From contig JACKQL020000228.1 in assembly GCA_018296165.2 (NCBI GenBank), forward strand, positions 1 through 38,781: a stretch of 38,781 nt of DNA. Reading direction: 5' to 3'. How positions within the stretch are numbered: position 1 is the first letter of the stretch; every line of letters starts with the position of its first letter. This stretch comes from Termitomyces sp. T153 (Eukaryota > Basidiomycota > Agaricomycetes > Agaricales > Lyophyllaceae). Positions 1 to 10,460 of the stretch are shown one piece after another. The notes under the pieces were generated by a model. It had not been told where the DNA came from. It saw only the letters and a list, made by a program, of their open reading frames with translations, and ran no database searches. The position numbers and the translations under genes were made by a program.

Positions 1-150
1 CCCTCCCATTCATTCCATTCATCTTCTTTTTTCATTTCATATTCTTCCCCATTCAGGTTCTTTCCCATTCAGGTTCTTCCCTTCATCTTCCTTTCCCTTC
101 TCTTCATTCCATTCACTTCATATTCTTCAATTCCCCCCTTTACCTCCTTT
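1..150. repeat. Pyrimidine-rich low-complexity tract
   Basis: The strand shown is almost all C and T, built from loose repeats of ATTCCATTCATCTTC-like words, including two tandem copies of TTCCCATTCAGGTTC around 45-80. No coding potential is visible. Confidence 0.6.
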
Positions 151-733
151 CAGTCAACATTCCAATCTGGTTATTCTTATATCAGATCTAGATCTTGCTA
201 GAATTGATGCCACTCAGGTGCTTTTGCCAGTCCCATGCTTCCTCTCCATTACAGTGATTGGACTATTATTGAGTGTATAGTCTAGTATAGTCCTTGTCCT
301 ATCTTGTTCTGTATTTCTTCTGGTGTATTTTAAAGGGATAATGTTGCTGGAACTTGTTTTACTAGGAAGCCTACAGTTTTCAGCCTTAATAAATGTTTGT
401 TTTGACTTCTGGTGTTTAATTATGTTCCCAATGGTGTGATAACATTGTATCAGCACATAGACAGTCCAGCCAGCATTGAAAACATGCTGCATCAGACTGG
501 AATGGGCATAACATTTGGATCCAATTCCACCACTGCCTGAGGTGGGGCTGCCAGAAGGGGGTGAGAGGATAGGAACCCAGTCATGGGGGGATGCCATATA
601 ACAGACAAGTAGGATGAGGGCTGGGTGCTGGGTTCAAAGTGGCAGGAAGGAGGGGACCAAGATATGATGTGCCTGACAGCAATGCATCAGGGGAAAGAAG
701 CATTGGTACCAAGGAGTCAAAAACTCTGATTGG
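151..733. other. Unassigned stretch, possible decayed LTR-element end
   Basis: There is no convincing gene. Around 436-455 the sequence reads TAACA followed by TTGTATCAGCAC, which resembles an LTR end followed by a primer-binding site of the TGGTATCAG type, so an old LTR element may lie here. No partner LTR is visible. An open frame on the minus strand (214-597) has no recognisable domain and is probably fortuitous. The stretch ends at the 5' LTR of element A; the five bases before that LTR are ATTGG. Confidence 0.25.
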
Positions 734-1173
734 TGTTAGGGGACATCCCACTTGTTTCCCCTTCTCCTTCTCTAGTTCTTGTCAGATTTGCTCTGCTATA
801 GTTTTCCTTTATTATCCTTCCTTTTCTCTATCTATTGGTTCTAGTTTCAGCCCTCAGGCTGCACCAGTTCTCTGTCAATAATTCAGACAAGTGTGGCCCC
901 TTTGACACTGCCACCAGCTTATGTAACTGCTGACCAATTGCTGACACATCACTTTGTCTTTTTTCTCTGTCATACTGTACAGTTGTTTCTCATGCTTCTG
1001 AAGCCTCTGAAGTGTTACACCTGGCCTAGGGAATCCCCAGACTTGTTCTCTTTGGATTTCCCTTTGCCAGGTGAGTAGTTATCTCAGTAGACACTGTACA
1101 GTACTGAATAGACTTTGCATTTCCCTTTGCCAGCTGTGTGATTGAGTCACAGCCTCCAGAGGTTGCCCTTATA
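734..1173 (+). repeat. 5' LTR of element A (440 bp)
   Basis: It starts TGTTAGGGGACAT and ends GTTGCCCTTATA. Homologous copies are the 3' LTR at 7843 and the solo LTR at 16543-16983, whose target duplication fixes both family ends (TGTCAGG...CTTACA). Differences between copies are mostly C/T and G/A. I could not identify a tRNA-type primer-binding site directly after it, so priming may be by another mechanism. Confidence 0.9.
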
Positions 1174-1412
1174 GCAGAACAAGTCTCTATATTCTATATG
1201 GGAACCCCCTTTTCCATTACTTGAGCTTCTACTTGGTTCCTCAAAAGGTCTCTCCCCCACCAGTGTCTTAGTGCCCCTGTGCCCTTCCTATGACCCAGCC
1301 AACCCCTCCAGCACCTCCCCCTGACACTTCAAGCCCCCAGGACAATGCCTGGAGTCGTTTGCTGTCCCTGGAGACATGAGTTCAACTTATCCAAGCCTCC
1401 CTTACTTTCCAC

Positions 1413-2600
1413 ATGGCTGAACTCACTGGACTCCATCAAACTACTAAAGCAGTGTCCCTTTCTCTCCAAGCCCTTCTGAAATGTCTCCCCCTTGCTCCTA
1501 CCACACCTCTGATGCCCCTGGCAGATGCAGAGTGGTTTGTGTCCACACCTTGCTCAGGCTTTTTGGCTCCAGCTGCTGCAGAACAGTTTGTGTCTGCATC
1601 AGGCTTAGGCCTCTCAGCTCCTTGTTCCAAACCCCCTCATCCTGCACTCTCTGATGTATATGATGGAGATCATAAGGTTGGAGAATGTTTCCTCCAGTCC
1701 TGTATCACCTATATCCAGCTGAGCAGTGAAGCCTTTACCTCAGATGCCTTGAAAATTGCCTGGGTTCTCTCCTACATAAAGGCTAGTTGAGCCTCAACCT
1801 ATGCACTTCATATCTTTTTATGCCCAGGAGGAGTTGAGAGTTTCTCTGGCTGAATGGAGTTTGAGAAGGAGTTCCAAGTGGAGTTCTTCCCCCTTGACCC
1901 TGCCAAAACCACAGCTCTTTCCCTTTGAGACCAAACTCAGGATAGTCAAGGGTAGCAGTCACTTGATGAGTACATTGACTCTTTTCATGCCTTAGTTGAA
2001 CAGGCTGGATATCTAGATGGTCTACAACTCTGCCTAACCTTCTGTGATGGACTCCACCCCTCTCTCAGGGATTGTATTGACAGCATGGCAGAGGGGCACC
2101 CAGATGATGAGCATGTTGATACCTGGTACAAGGTGGCATGTGAGCAGTGGCAGCTCATGAAACTGCAACATGAATTGCAGTGGATGCAACCCTTGACCTT
2201 CCCTTTCTCTCATGGAGGGTTCACCCTCTGAGCTCCCTCTTCTGCACCTGCATTAGCATCCCCACAACTAGGTGCAGCTCCTTCCTTCATGCCTCATGCT
2301 GCTCCCCTGCACTTCCTACTCCAAGGAGTCCCAATGGATGTTGATGCTTTCTGACAGTGGTCCTCTACCCCTTTGCTGTGTTAATGCTGTGGGAAGGCAG
2401 GTCATTTTGCCTGTTACTGTTCTCAAGGGCTAGAAGTCTGCTACTTGTCAGCATCAGAGCAATAAGAGCTGCTTGTCCAACTCATTGCAGCCTAGGATGC
2501 CACAGGAACTCCCTCTTTGGATGCACCTATAGCTGTCCACTCTGAGGAAGTGGCCAATGTATTGGAGGAGGTTCCTACAAAGTCTGAGGATTTTTAAAAG
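1413..2600 (+). pseudogene. Element A gag (decayed)
   Basis: The Gag region would encode the particle-forming capsid and nucleocapsid. From 1413 the frame runs 125 codons, with the segment PALSDVYDGDHKVGECFLQS near its end, then continues through several stops. A helical capsid-like part follows (SLDEYIDSFHALVEQAGYLDG, then TWYKVACEQWQLMKLQHELQ). A CX2CX4HX4C zinc knuckle lies near 2379-2420 (CCGKAGHFACYC); a TAA falls between its first two cysteines. Cys residues at positions where this knuckle type usually has Arg fit C-to-T change in CGN codons. The product is not translatable as a whole. The gag identity rests on the knuckle plus position upstream of protease. Confidence 0.75.
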
Positions 2601-2784
2601 GGCAATGGATGACCAGTATGCCCCCATTGCCCAGTACTAATTGTTTCACCCCCATGTCCATAGAATCAAATATATCTGTTGCTATTATTGATACTATGCC
2701 TGAAACAATAAGCCCCTCCTCAGACATACAAACTCCTTCTCCAGCTAAAGTCTCAGCTGGAAACACACCCCCTAGCCCACACCT

Positions 2785-4400
2785 TTGGATCCCTGCATGG
2801 GAATGCCACTCCCCCATTGTTATGCTGTTGCTTCCACCCCTTCTACCAACTTCCTGAAGCTACAGGTGGAAATTGAGACAACAGACACCCAGCAGATCCA
2901 AAGTGTGGTTGCCCTCCTTGACAGTGGCACAACAGGCCTCTTCCTTGACTCTAACTATGTGCAACAACACCACCTGACCACTTGCTCCCTTTTCCATCCT
3001 ATCCCTGTATGCAATGTTGATGGCATGCTCAATGAAGCTGTCAGGTTCCGCTGACCCCGGGGGCTCAGCTGCACTGGGCGAGTCCTTACTAGGCGGGCGT
3101 GATTCCCCTGCATTGGTAACTGAACACTCGAAGACGTTCCGGGTCCTGGTGGGTTGCGCGGTTAGTTGGGGAGATGTGATCCAGACAGATCCGGGAAGGT
3201 CCGGAGAAGTCAGATTGTGGGGAAATGAGACGGTCTTGGCGGGGTTCAGGCAGAAGGCCGTACGGGAGATTTGTGGAAGCAAGGGAGTAGGTGGCTGTGT
3301 GATCAATGGGGACAGAGCCGGGGTTTGATGGGAGATCATTTGGAGCTGATGGAGTCCGGGACCGAGCGAAGAGTGAGGTTCAGACCTGGTAAAGGAGTAT
3401 CGGGGTTCGTAATCGTAATCCCGGAGTTTGTGAGGTCGTTAGGGTTGATGAAGACTTGGCACAGTGGTCTGACGGAGTCACCGAGACAGCGTCGGACGAG
3501 ACAATATGGAACAGGAGTAGATTCGAGTGGAGATACGAAACGATAACGAGAACGATAACGAAATGGAGACAAGACAAGACCGGGAAACTGAGATAAGACC
3601 GGGAGACTGAGAGTAAGACCGGGAGACTGAGATAAGACCGGGAGACTGAGAGTAAGGAGAACGAGACATGAAACACAAAACACGAAATACGAAAAGGAAA
3701 CAATCAGACCATAGGTAACGTTAAGCAATATCAAGACTAGAGTACGAAGAGCTACTCGATGACTTATATACTGACTACCAGAGGACTTCGGGGTACGTCG
3801 GCTGTGGCGGCGGGGCTTGGCGGGGCTTGACGGAGTGGGCGGGTGTCGGTTGTGATCGAAGATCGTGCCGCGCTGATACGTTGATGGGATCATTGGAGAA
3901 CGCAGGTTGTCCTGGGGTTGTCGTGATACTCCGGAATAGGTCGGAGGAAGCAGGGTGTTGAGTTAATGATGGGTGGCGAAGATCGGGAACAGCGGGGGTG
4001 GTTCTTGGGGCTCAGGAAGCCCAGGGTAAGTGTCAGTGGCTGCGGGGCAGGCACCGAAGTTGGCCAGGGGGCCGTCGGAGTTAGCCAGGGAGGCGTCAGA
4101 GTTAGCCGAAGTAGGCGCGGGGCATGGGCGGAAGTTCGGCGGAGCGTTGGGGGTCCCTTTGGGGGTTCGGGGGGGTTGATGGACGATGTGTGGGGTTTCG
4201 GGGAACGGGTCGTGACAGAAGCTGGCTCTATTTGCTCTGTGGTGGACCTGGTCCTCTGCTACCAAGACTACTCAGAGCAAGCTGCTTTTGCCATCACTAG
4301 TTTGGGAAAGCAAGACATAATCTTGGGGTTCACCTGGCTATGTGAACACAACCCAGAGATTGACTGGACTAAGGGTGAGGTGAAGATGGGTCATTGCCCA
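2785..4400 (+). pseudogene. Element A aspartic protease, split by a solo LTR
   Basis: The retropepsin motif is VVALLDSGTTGLFLDSNYVQ near 2908-2967, with DSGT as the catalytic triplet region. The frame is cut at residues NEA (3038) by the family F solo LTR at 3039-4217. It resumes after the duplicated GAAGC with GSICSVVDLVLCYQDYSEQA and then SLGKQDIILGFTWLCEHNPE, a conserved segment at the end of Gypsy proteases (ILGFTWL). Joining 3038 to 4223 restores one continuous frame, which proves the insertion site. Upstream of 2785 the same region is broken by stops. Confidence 0.85.
3039..4217 (-). mobile_element. Solo LTR of family F in element A (1179 bp)
   Basis: It begins TGTCAGGTTCCGC and ends GTCGTGACA on the + strand and is flanked by the 5-bp duplication GAAGC (3034-3038 and 4218-4222). 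It matches the LTRs of element F over its whole length. The transcriptional orientation, judged from the TATATAAG-type box and from F's purine tract, is minus. No internal region remains, so it is a recombined solo LTR. It is CpG-rich inside a CpG-poor host element, so it looks younger than A. A tandem array of about 20-bp units (GAGATAAGACCGGGAGACT) sits at 3588-3657. Confidence 0.93.
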
Positions 4401-6183
4401 CATTGCTGCATTACCTGCACAAAAGAAGCCCATAAAGAGCAGAGAGCCAAGGTTCATGAGCATGCTGCTGTATGTGCCTGTTGTGCTGGGCATCTCCCTT
4501 ATGCTGATCTTGACCTCCTAAGTCCCCCCCCTCTGGCATTCCCTCATAGAGAGGCCCTCTATGAGGATGTCTGGGGTGTTGGGTGTGAATCTCCAGAGGA
4601 AGAGGAAGCTGAAGGAGAATGGACCCATATTCCAGATGCAGAGTCCCCAGATGACACCATAGAAGTGGGTAATTGGATCTATGCTACAACCCTCTGCCCC
4701 CCTCATATAGTGGCAGAGATTCAGGCCAGTCAGATGACTTCTCAGCATCTGGCTGAGGCATTTGTGGCAAACTCACAGCCCAAGCCTTTCCATAGCACTG
4801 TTTCTAATCACCTCCATGACTTTGAGGATGTATTCTCCAAGGCCTCCTTCGATTCACTTCTGGAGCACAAGCAGTGGGATCATGCAATTGAGCTAATACC
4901 AGATGCAAAGCCCTCCAGCTGCAAGGTCTATCCACTTGTGCCCCATGAACAGGATGAGCTGGATGCTTTCCTACAAGAGAATCTTAGCTCAGGATGAATA
5001 TGACCCTCCAAGTCTCCAATGGCCTCCCCAGTCTTCTTTATTAAGAAGGATGGGTCTCTTCATCTGGTTCAGGATTATTGTGTTCTGAATGCAGTAATAG
5101 TGAAGAACCAGTATCCTTTGCCACTCATCTTGAACTTGTCAACAACCTTCAAGGTGCATGCTACTTCACAAAGTTGGATGTCCACTGGGGCTACAACAAT
5201 GTATGCATTAAAGAAAGGGATGAGTGGAAGGCAGCATTCCAAACTAATTGTGGACTCTTTGAACCTCTGGTAATGTTCTTTGGTCTCACCAATAGCCCAG
5301 CCACCTTCCAGACTATGATGAATGATATTTTCCATGATCTGATTGTGGAAGGTGTTGTCTGCATGTATCTTGATGATATCCTCATCTACACAAAAACTCT
5401 GGAGGAGCATTTCTGGGTCACATGCATTGTCTTGGAATGCCTCCACCAACACCAGCTCTATTTAAAGCCTAAGAAGTGCAAATTTGAACAGACTCAAGTG
5501 GAGCACCTGGGTTTGATCATTTTGCATGGAACAGCCAAGATGGACCCCATTAAAGTGGCAGGGGTAGCAGAGTGGCCTGAGCCAAGGAACAAGAAGGAAG
5601 TTCAGGCTTTTCTTGGGTTTGTCAATTTCTATTGGAGGTTCATACAGGATTTCTCCCACTATGCATGACCCCTCTTTGACCTCACAGTTAAAGATACTGC
5701 ATGGTGGTGGGAGCCCCCACAGCAAGCTGCCTTTGACACCCTCAAGCAATCTGTGACCTCAAAGCCAGTCCTCCTGCTCCCCAATGATGACTCTCCATTC
5801 TGAGTCGAAGCAGATAGCTCAGACTTTGCTACAGGAGCAGTCCTCTCCCAGCAGTCAAAAGAGGATGGCAAATGGCATCCAGTAGCTTTCTACTCCAAAA
5901 GCCTTAATGCAGTGAAATGGAACTATGAGATCCATGACAAGGAGATGCTGGCAATTATTTGGTCCTTTGAAGAATGGCAGCATTTCCTTAAGGGTGCACA
6001 GCATAAGTTTGAAGTCTGGACAGACCGCAAGAACCTGGAGTACTTCTGTTCCACTAAGAAACTCAATCAACATCAAGCTTGGTGGTCTCTGTATCTGGCC
6101 AACTTTGACTTCTCATTGTACCACAGACCAGGATGCAGCATGGGCAAACCAGACACACTGTCCAGGCAGGCTGATCATAGCAC
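4401..6183 (+). pseudogene. Element A reverse transcriptase and RNase H (decayed)
   Basis: RT copies the element's RNA into DNA and RNase H removes the template. After an acidic linker, the RT fingers begin near 4800 (HDFEDVFSKASFDSLLEHKQ). [20 protein letters not shown] follows at about 5020-5080, then [11 protein letters not shown], and the catalytic YLDD at 5366-5377. RNase H follows with VEADSSDFATGAVLSQQ and later EIHDKEMLAII, HFLKGAQHKFEVWTDRKNLE and PDTLSRQ. Two TGAs occur in the segment SSG*I*PS near 4995. A frame change lies between 5080 and 5150, and further TGAs sit at 5666 and about 5801, each where Arg is usual in this family. Confidence 0.93.
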
Positions 6184-6359
6184 TGGAGTAGGAGATAATG
6201 ACAACATTGTCCTCCTCAAGCCAGAGCTCTTTGCCATCCATGCACTAGAAGGGATTGTGGCTCAAAGAGATGAGGCAAACACCTTAGGGACATTAGACAA
6301 GGGAACCAGGAGGGTGCACAAGAGGATGCAGTTGCCCAGGCTGCACAGGCCCTACAAGC

Positions 6360-7439
6360 TTGATGGCAAGTGGAGTCAAGTCAGTGCATGTTGATAAGTG
6401 GGGTCTTCAGGATGGGCTGCTGACTTTCAGAGGACACATTTATGTGCCTAACATTCCAGAACTTCACCTGTGCATTGTAGAACAACATCATGACTCTCAG
6501 GTGGCTAGACATCCTGGAAGGTGGATGATGGTGGAGCTAGTATCCCAGAACTATTGGTGGCCACAGATCTCCCAATATGTAGGCACCTACACAAGCACCT
6601 GCAACCTCTGTCTCTGCACCAAACCTCACTGCCAAGCACCAATGGGCCAGCTCCACCCACTCCCTATTCCAGCTGCTTGCTAGAGTGTTGCATCAGTGGA
6701 TTTCATTGTGGAACTCCCAGATGCTCATGGATATGATGCTGTGATGGTAGTGGTGGACCTCTATGGCAAATGGGCTCACTTCATACCGATCCACACCACA
6801 TGCTCTGCCTTGGGAGTGGCCAGCCTGTACCAGAAGAATGTCTGGAAACTCCATGGTCTGTTGGATGGGTATGTCTCAGACTGGGGCCCCCAGTTTGTGG
6901 CAGAATTCACTCAAGAACTGTATTGCCTGCTAGGTGTGAAGCTCCATACCACCCCAGCCTATCACCCTCAGTCAGACAGGCAGACAGAAGGTGTTAAACA
7001 GGAACTGGAACAGTATCTCTGCCTGTTTTGTAATGAGAGGCAGGATGACTGGGATGAGCTGCTGCTGGATGCAGAATTCCAATACAATAACCATGTTCAC
7101 TCTTCCACACAGATGGCTCCATTCTTCCTGGACACTGGCAGGCACCCTTATATGGGATTTGAACCTTGGGCACACCCCTCAGAGAATGACTCTGTCAATG
7201 AGTTTGTGAATCAGATGAGGAGGGCACAGGAGGAAGCAAAAGCTGCATTGGTGATGGCCAAGGAAGACATGGCACAGTACTATGATTGCAGATGGACACC
7301 TGCTCCAGTTTACAAGCCCAGGAACCATGTGTACTTGGATAGCTCAGACATTAAGACAACAAGGCCATCTCAGAAACTGTCACATTGTCATCTTAGCCCC
7401 TTTACAGTGGAGAAGAAGGTAGGGCCTTTGGCCTACTGA
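6360..7439 (+). pseudogene. Element A integrase (decayed)
   Basis: Integrase inserts the cDNA into the genome. A zinc-binding HHCC domain is visible at about 6456-6630 (EQHHDSQVARHPGRW, then YTSTCNLCLC). The catalytic core begins near 6690 (VDFIVELPDAHGYDAVMVVV). The DDE triad can be assigned to the D of VVVDLYGKW, the D of VSDWGPQF and the E of SDRQTEGV. In SDWGPQF the Trp replaces the usual Arg, a CGG-to-TGG change. A TAG at 6681 separates the HHCC part from the core. The C-terminal part continues to KKVGPLAY at 7439. Confidence 0.92.
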
Positions 7440-7831
7440 CTTAAACTCCCAGCAGGCCTCTGCCAACTGCACCCAGTCTTTAATGTGGTCAAGTTATTTC
7501 CAGCTCCAGAGGATCCAATCCCAGGCTGTTGCCCTAAGCCACCCCCACCACCAGTCCTGGTCAATGATGAGGAGTATGAGGTGGAGAAAATCTTGGACAG
7601 CAAGGTATTCTGAAGGAAGTTGCAGTTCAAGGTGAAATGGAAGGGATATGGCATCACGGACATTTCTTGGGAACTGACTTGGCTAATGTTCATGCATCAG
7701 GCTTAGTCTGGGACTTCTACCATAGGCATCCCAATGCCCCAAAAGCTATTCAAGGCATCTACCCTATTTCACCAGCTGACCAGGCAATTCATGACTTCTT
7801 CTATCCAGTGCATCAAGATGCCACATCCTAG
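7440..7831 (+). pseudogene. Element A integrase C-terminus with chromodomain
   Basis: After the TGA at 7437-7439 the same frame continues through HPVFNVVKLFPAPEDP (the Gypsy integrase end). It then enters a chromodomain at about 7570-7700: EEYEVEKILDSKVF, a TGA, then LQFKVKWKGYGITDISWE. Chromodomains on Gypsy integrases bind histone marks and steer insertion to heterochromatin, which fits the nested repeat context. This places A among the chromoviruses. Downstream residues (YHRHPNAPKAI in another frame) show a frame change before the final stop at 7829-7831. Confidence 0.85.
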
Positions 7832-7842
7832 AGGGGGAGTGA
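7829..7842 (+). other. Polypurine tract of element A
   Basis: The sequence TAGAGGGGGAGTGA sits directly against the 3' LTR start (TGTCAGGGG) and is the expected primer for plus-strand DNA synthesis. It confirms the + orientation of A. Confidence 0.8.
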
Positions 7843-8212
7843 TGTCAGGGGATGTCCCACTTGTTTCCCCTTCTCCTTCTCCAATTCTTGTCAGATTTGC
7901 TCTGCTATAGTTTTCCTTCATTCTCCTTCCTTTTTCCTATCTATTGGTCCTAGTTTCAGCCCTCAGGCTGCACTGGTTCTCTGTCAATAATTCAGACAAG
8001 TGTGGCCCCTTTGACACTGCCACCAGCTTATGTAACTGCTGACCAATTGCTGACACATCACTTTGTCTTTTTTCTCTGTCATACTGTACAGTTGTTTCTT
8101 ACACTTCTGAAGCCTCTGAAGTGTCACACCTGGCCTAAGGAATCCCCAGACTTGTTCTGTTTCGATTTCCCTTTGCCAGGTGAGTAGTTATCTCAGTAGA
8201 CACTGTACAGTA
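7843..8212 (+). repeat. 3' LTR of element A, truncated at its 3' end
   Basis: It matches the 5' LTR from its first base through CACTGTACAGTA, then identity stops at 8212 where 440 bp would be complete. About 70 bp of LTR and any target duplication are missing. The breakpoint adjoins the decayed minus-strand frame at 8486-9430. Confidence 0.9.
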
Positions 8213-8485
8213 GCTGAAGGCAGGAATGTAAAGAGGGATCACAAAGCATGGATGAAGAAAGTACAGGTAAATGTTGTAAGGCAGATAAAGGCTGTACAGC
8301 TAACAAAGGTTGTAAGGTAGGCTTGAGAGGTATGCTGGAGTGGTCTGCAAACAGGTCAGGCAGATGTAAAGCTGCAGCAGAGGATACACAAAAGGTAACA
8401 CTGGCTGAAAACCCAAAAACTGCAAGGAAGAACTTGGAGCAGGACCAGAGGTCAAAAGCTGGTGCTGCACAGCTGCTGGAGTGGC

Positions 8486-9430
8486 CTAGGAGATATCTGC
8501 GCTGTACCTCTGAAGGAGGTCTGCAAGTGCTGCCCACAAGATAGTAAGAGTATTGAAAGTAGCAGGAACATATGCTAAGGCAGGGAGACTGCCAGGATGC
8601 AAAGGGGCAGAAGGCATGGCAAGGAAATGCAGGAAGGTATCTGCAGAGTCCACAGAAAGTTGTGGGGTTGAAGAAACAGCCAGATGTTTGGAGGCCCATT
8701 GCTTTGCAGCGTTCCTGGGAGACAATGGGCAGGAAGCTGGTGATGGAGGATCTGTGGCTGTGGGTGGAGGTGAAGATACTCTTGGTGGGGGTGTAGCACA
8801 TGGAGAAATACAAGCTGGGGAGAAGATGATGGTGGGGACCGACTGTGTTGGAGCCAGAAGTCCAGATGGACTCCATGGAGGCATGGAGTTGGCTTGACCC
8901 ACAGAGAATGGAGGTGCAGGCATAGCTCAGGCCATATCTGCTGAGGCCTCATCAGATTGCATCATGTTATTGGAAGGGAGTGGGGCAGGTATGATGTGAC
9001 CCTCAAAATGGTGTTTGCCTGGACCCTCAAATTGGGGATCCTCATAGTCTACCTTGAGATACTCCGTTGCTGAATCAGATACCTCTCCAGCCAAGCCCTC
9101 CGTGTTGTCCAGTTTGGGGATGTCAGCCATGGCCACACTCAGAGAAGAAGGGGTCTTTGGTGGGTGGCCCAGTGGAGATGGAGGCTGAGAGCGTGTACGT
9201 GGGTGATGCGAGGTCAAAGACAATGCAGGTGGAGGACCAGAGTTAGATTCGGGGTGGGAGCCAGAGGCAGCCATGGGAGACATACGTGTAGTGGGAATGA
9301 GTGTCACGAGAGCGTATGCTAGAAAGAAGATAAGGAGTGAAGTACGTATCTCAAGAACGTATGCTTTGCTTGTAACTACACATAGTTGAGAGAAGTTGAG
9401 AGAAGGTGGGGAATGATATACGTGTCGCAA
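8486..9430 (-). pseudogene. Decayed Pro/Ser-rich reading frame of unknown origin
   Basis: One minus frame is open from about 9430 to 8486 except for a single TGA at 8927-8929. An internal start near 9273 (MAASGSHPESNSGPPP) gives an N-terminus rich in Pro and Ser, followed by acidic segments (SDSATEYLKVDYEDPQFEGP) and an Ala/Leu-rich part ending LLQRYSADIS. After the stop at 8486 the frame still reads plausibly (ATPAAVQHQLLTSGPAPSS) towards 8213. I recognise no domain. CpG is scarce at the 3' part and normal near the start. It may be a repeated fungal gene or a gag-like remnant; I cannot decide. Confidence 0.4.
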
Positions 9431-9457
9431 GAATGTACGCTGTAACTACGCGTAGTT
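9300..9457. repeat. Degenerate repeats with a palindromic core
   Basis: Three related words, each about CTCAAGAACGTATGCT, occur near 9305, 9349 and 9425. The latter two are followed by AACTACACATAGTT (9374-9387) and AACTACGCGTAGTT (9444-9457); the second is a perfect 14-bp palindrome. They lie upstream of the minus-strand frame's internal start, so they could be promoter elements or protein-binding sites. The function is unknown. Confidence 0.5.
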
Positions 9458-9959
9458 GATGGTATGAGTTCAGGAGACACAGAACATGTGACCGCGACTG
9501 TTCATCCAGGAAATGCGTTCCGCATTCGTTCCGTGCCTCACTTTGCGGACTTTCAGATGCCCATGATAAGCATGAACGTGCATACGGCCCATCATTGAAT
9601 CAGCCCAGCCCTATTCACATGCCGCGACGATGCATAAAGTATGTGCAGCATACATATTCTACCATACTTTAATTACATGCGGATCGGCGGATCACCCATC
9701 AGCCCGCGCTACATACGCAGGAGGCGCAGTTGCAGTCGCGTCACGTTCCGTATGTGTGCTTGCGAGAAGACTATGTGTGCATGTGTACAGTATTCACTAT
9801 ATTCTCGGAAATTCCGCTCTTCGCCCCTACTTGTCAGGGTTAACCCACGCACAGCACCAGACCTCATTGCCTTATGTATTTATGTATATCACGTACATTC
9901 TAAAGTTTAGCGGGGGTTCTTCTACATATGTCAATGAAGCTGTGCATAAATCCCTCATG

Positions 9960-9978
9960 CGTACGTACGTACGTACGT
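9960..9978. repeat. (GTAC)n microsatellite
   Basis: Four to five tandem GTAC units, self-complementary. Confidence 0.85.
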
Positions 9979-10064
9979 TGTTCGAGGTAGGACCTGTGTA
10001 AGCCCCGGAGAGTCGTATTAGCCGGTTCACTCAGTGCGAACTGCCAGTGTGGGTACTACATATA

Positions 10065-10066
<2 letters not shown>

Positions 10067-10095
<29 letters not shown>

Positions 10096-10114
10096 CGTGC
10101 GTGCGTGCATGCAT
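10067..10114. repeat. (ATAC)n-(GTGC)n compound microsatellite
   Basis: About seven ATAC units run into about three GTGC units and then the palindrome TGCATGCA. Confidence 0.85.
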
Positions 10115-10460
10115 CATTTCATACGACACAGCTTTCTGATCGTAGGAATAGCGCTCGGGTATCAATTGATGGATCTGTTTATGGAAATATGTTATCCACG
10201 CCTATCATGAGGGAGATTGGGCACGGATAACACAACTTACGGCATTTACGAAAGTTAAGGTTGTGCCTCATGTGCAATGGTTGAATGAACGAGGAAGGGA
10301 AGACGATAACGCATATGGAATGGGCAGAACAGTCAGTCTAGTCAGTCTGTGCGTGGATCTTGATGATGATGATGGGTCTCATGATTCCTGCCTTACATGA
10401 TATGTCAGCCCATCAAGGTGGAGTAACACTAACTCTGTGATGTAATTGTAATTTTGGAAA

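Larger units (their letters stand above)
734..8212 (+). mobile_element. Element A: decayed Ty3/Gypsy chromovirus
   Basis: The element has two LTRs of one family (734-1173 and 7843-8212) and an internal region with the Gypsy order gag, protease, RT, RNase H, integrase and chromodomain, all on the + strand. A purine tract ends directly at the 3' LTR. The whole body is nearly free of CpG and carries many stops and frameshifts, several of them TGA where the family has Arg. A solo LTR of family F is inserted at 3039-4217. The 3' LTR lacks about its last 70 bp, so no target duplication can be checked. It cannot be autonomous. Confidence 0.93.
9458..10460. other. Intergenic stretch, no gene seen
   Basis: This 1-kb stretch has normal CpG frequency, unlike the flanking elements, and no frame with recognisable content on either strand. 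It holds two microsatellites and a short GAT run near 10362-10374. It is the best candidate for non-repetitive host DNA in the window, although an unrecognised repeat is possible. Confidence 0.5.

Noticed and set aside
3336..3893. Minus-strand frames with repeated SQSPGL/SVSRSY-like words
   Set aside because: They are translations of the 20-bp tandem repeats in the family F solo LTR, and the same LTR is non-coding in its other copies.
8193..8876. Cys-rich 227-codon minus-strand frame that could suggest a secreted effector
   Set aside because: It overlaps the better Pro/Ser-rich frame in another phase, runs into the A LTR, and its Cys content follows from TGN codons made by CpG loss.
9960..10114. 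Short direct repeats considered as a CRISPR-like or telomeric array
   Set aside because: They are plain 4-bp microsatellites without spacers, and no TTAGGG array is present.
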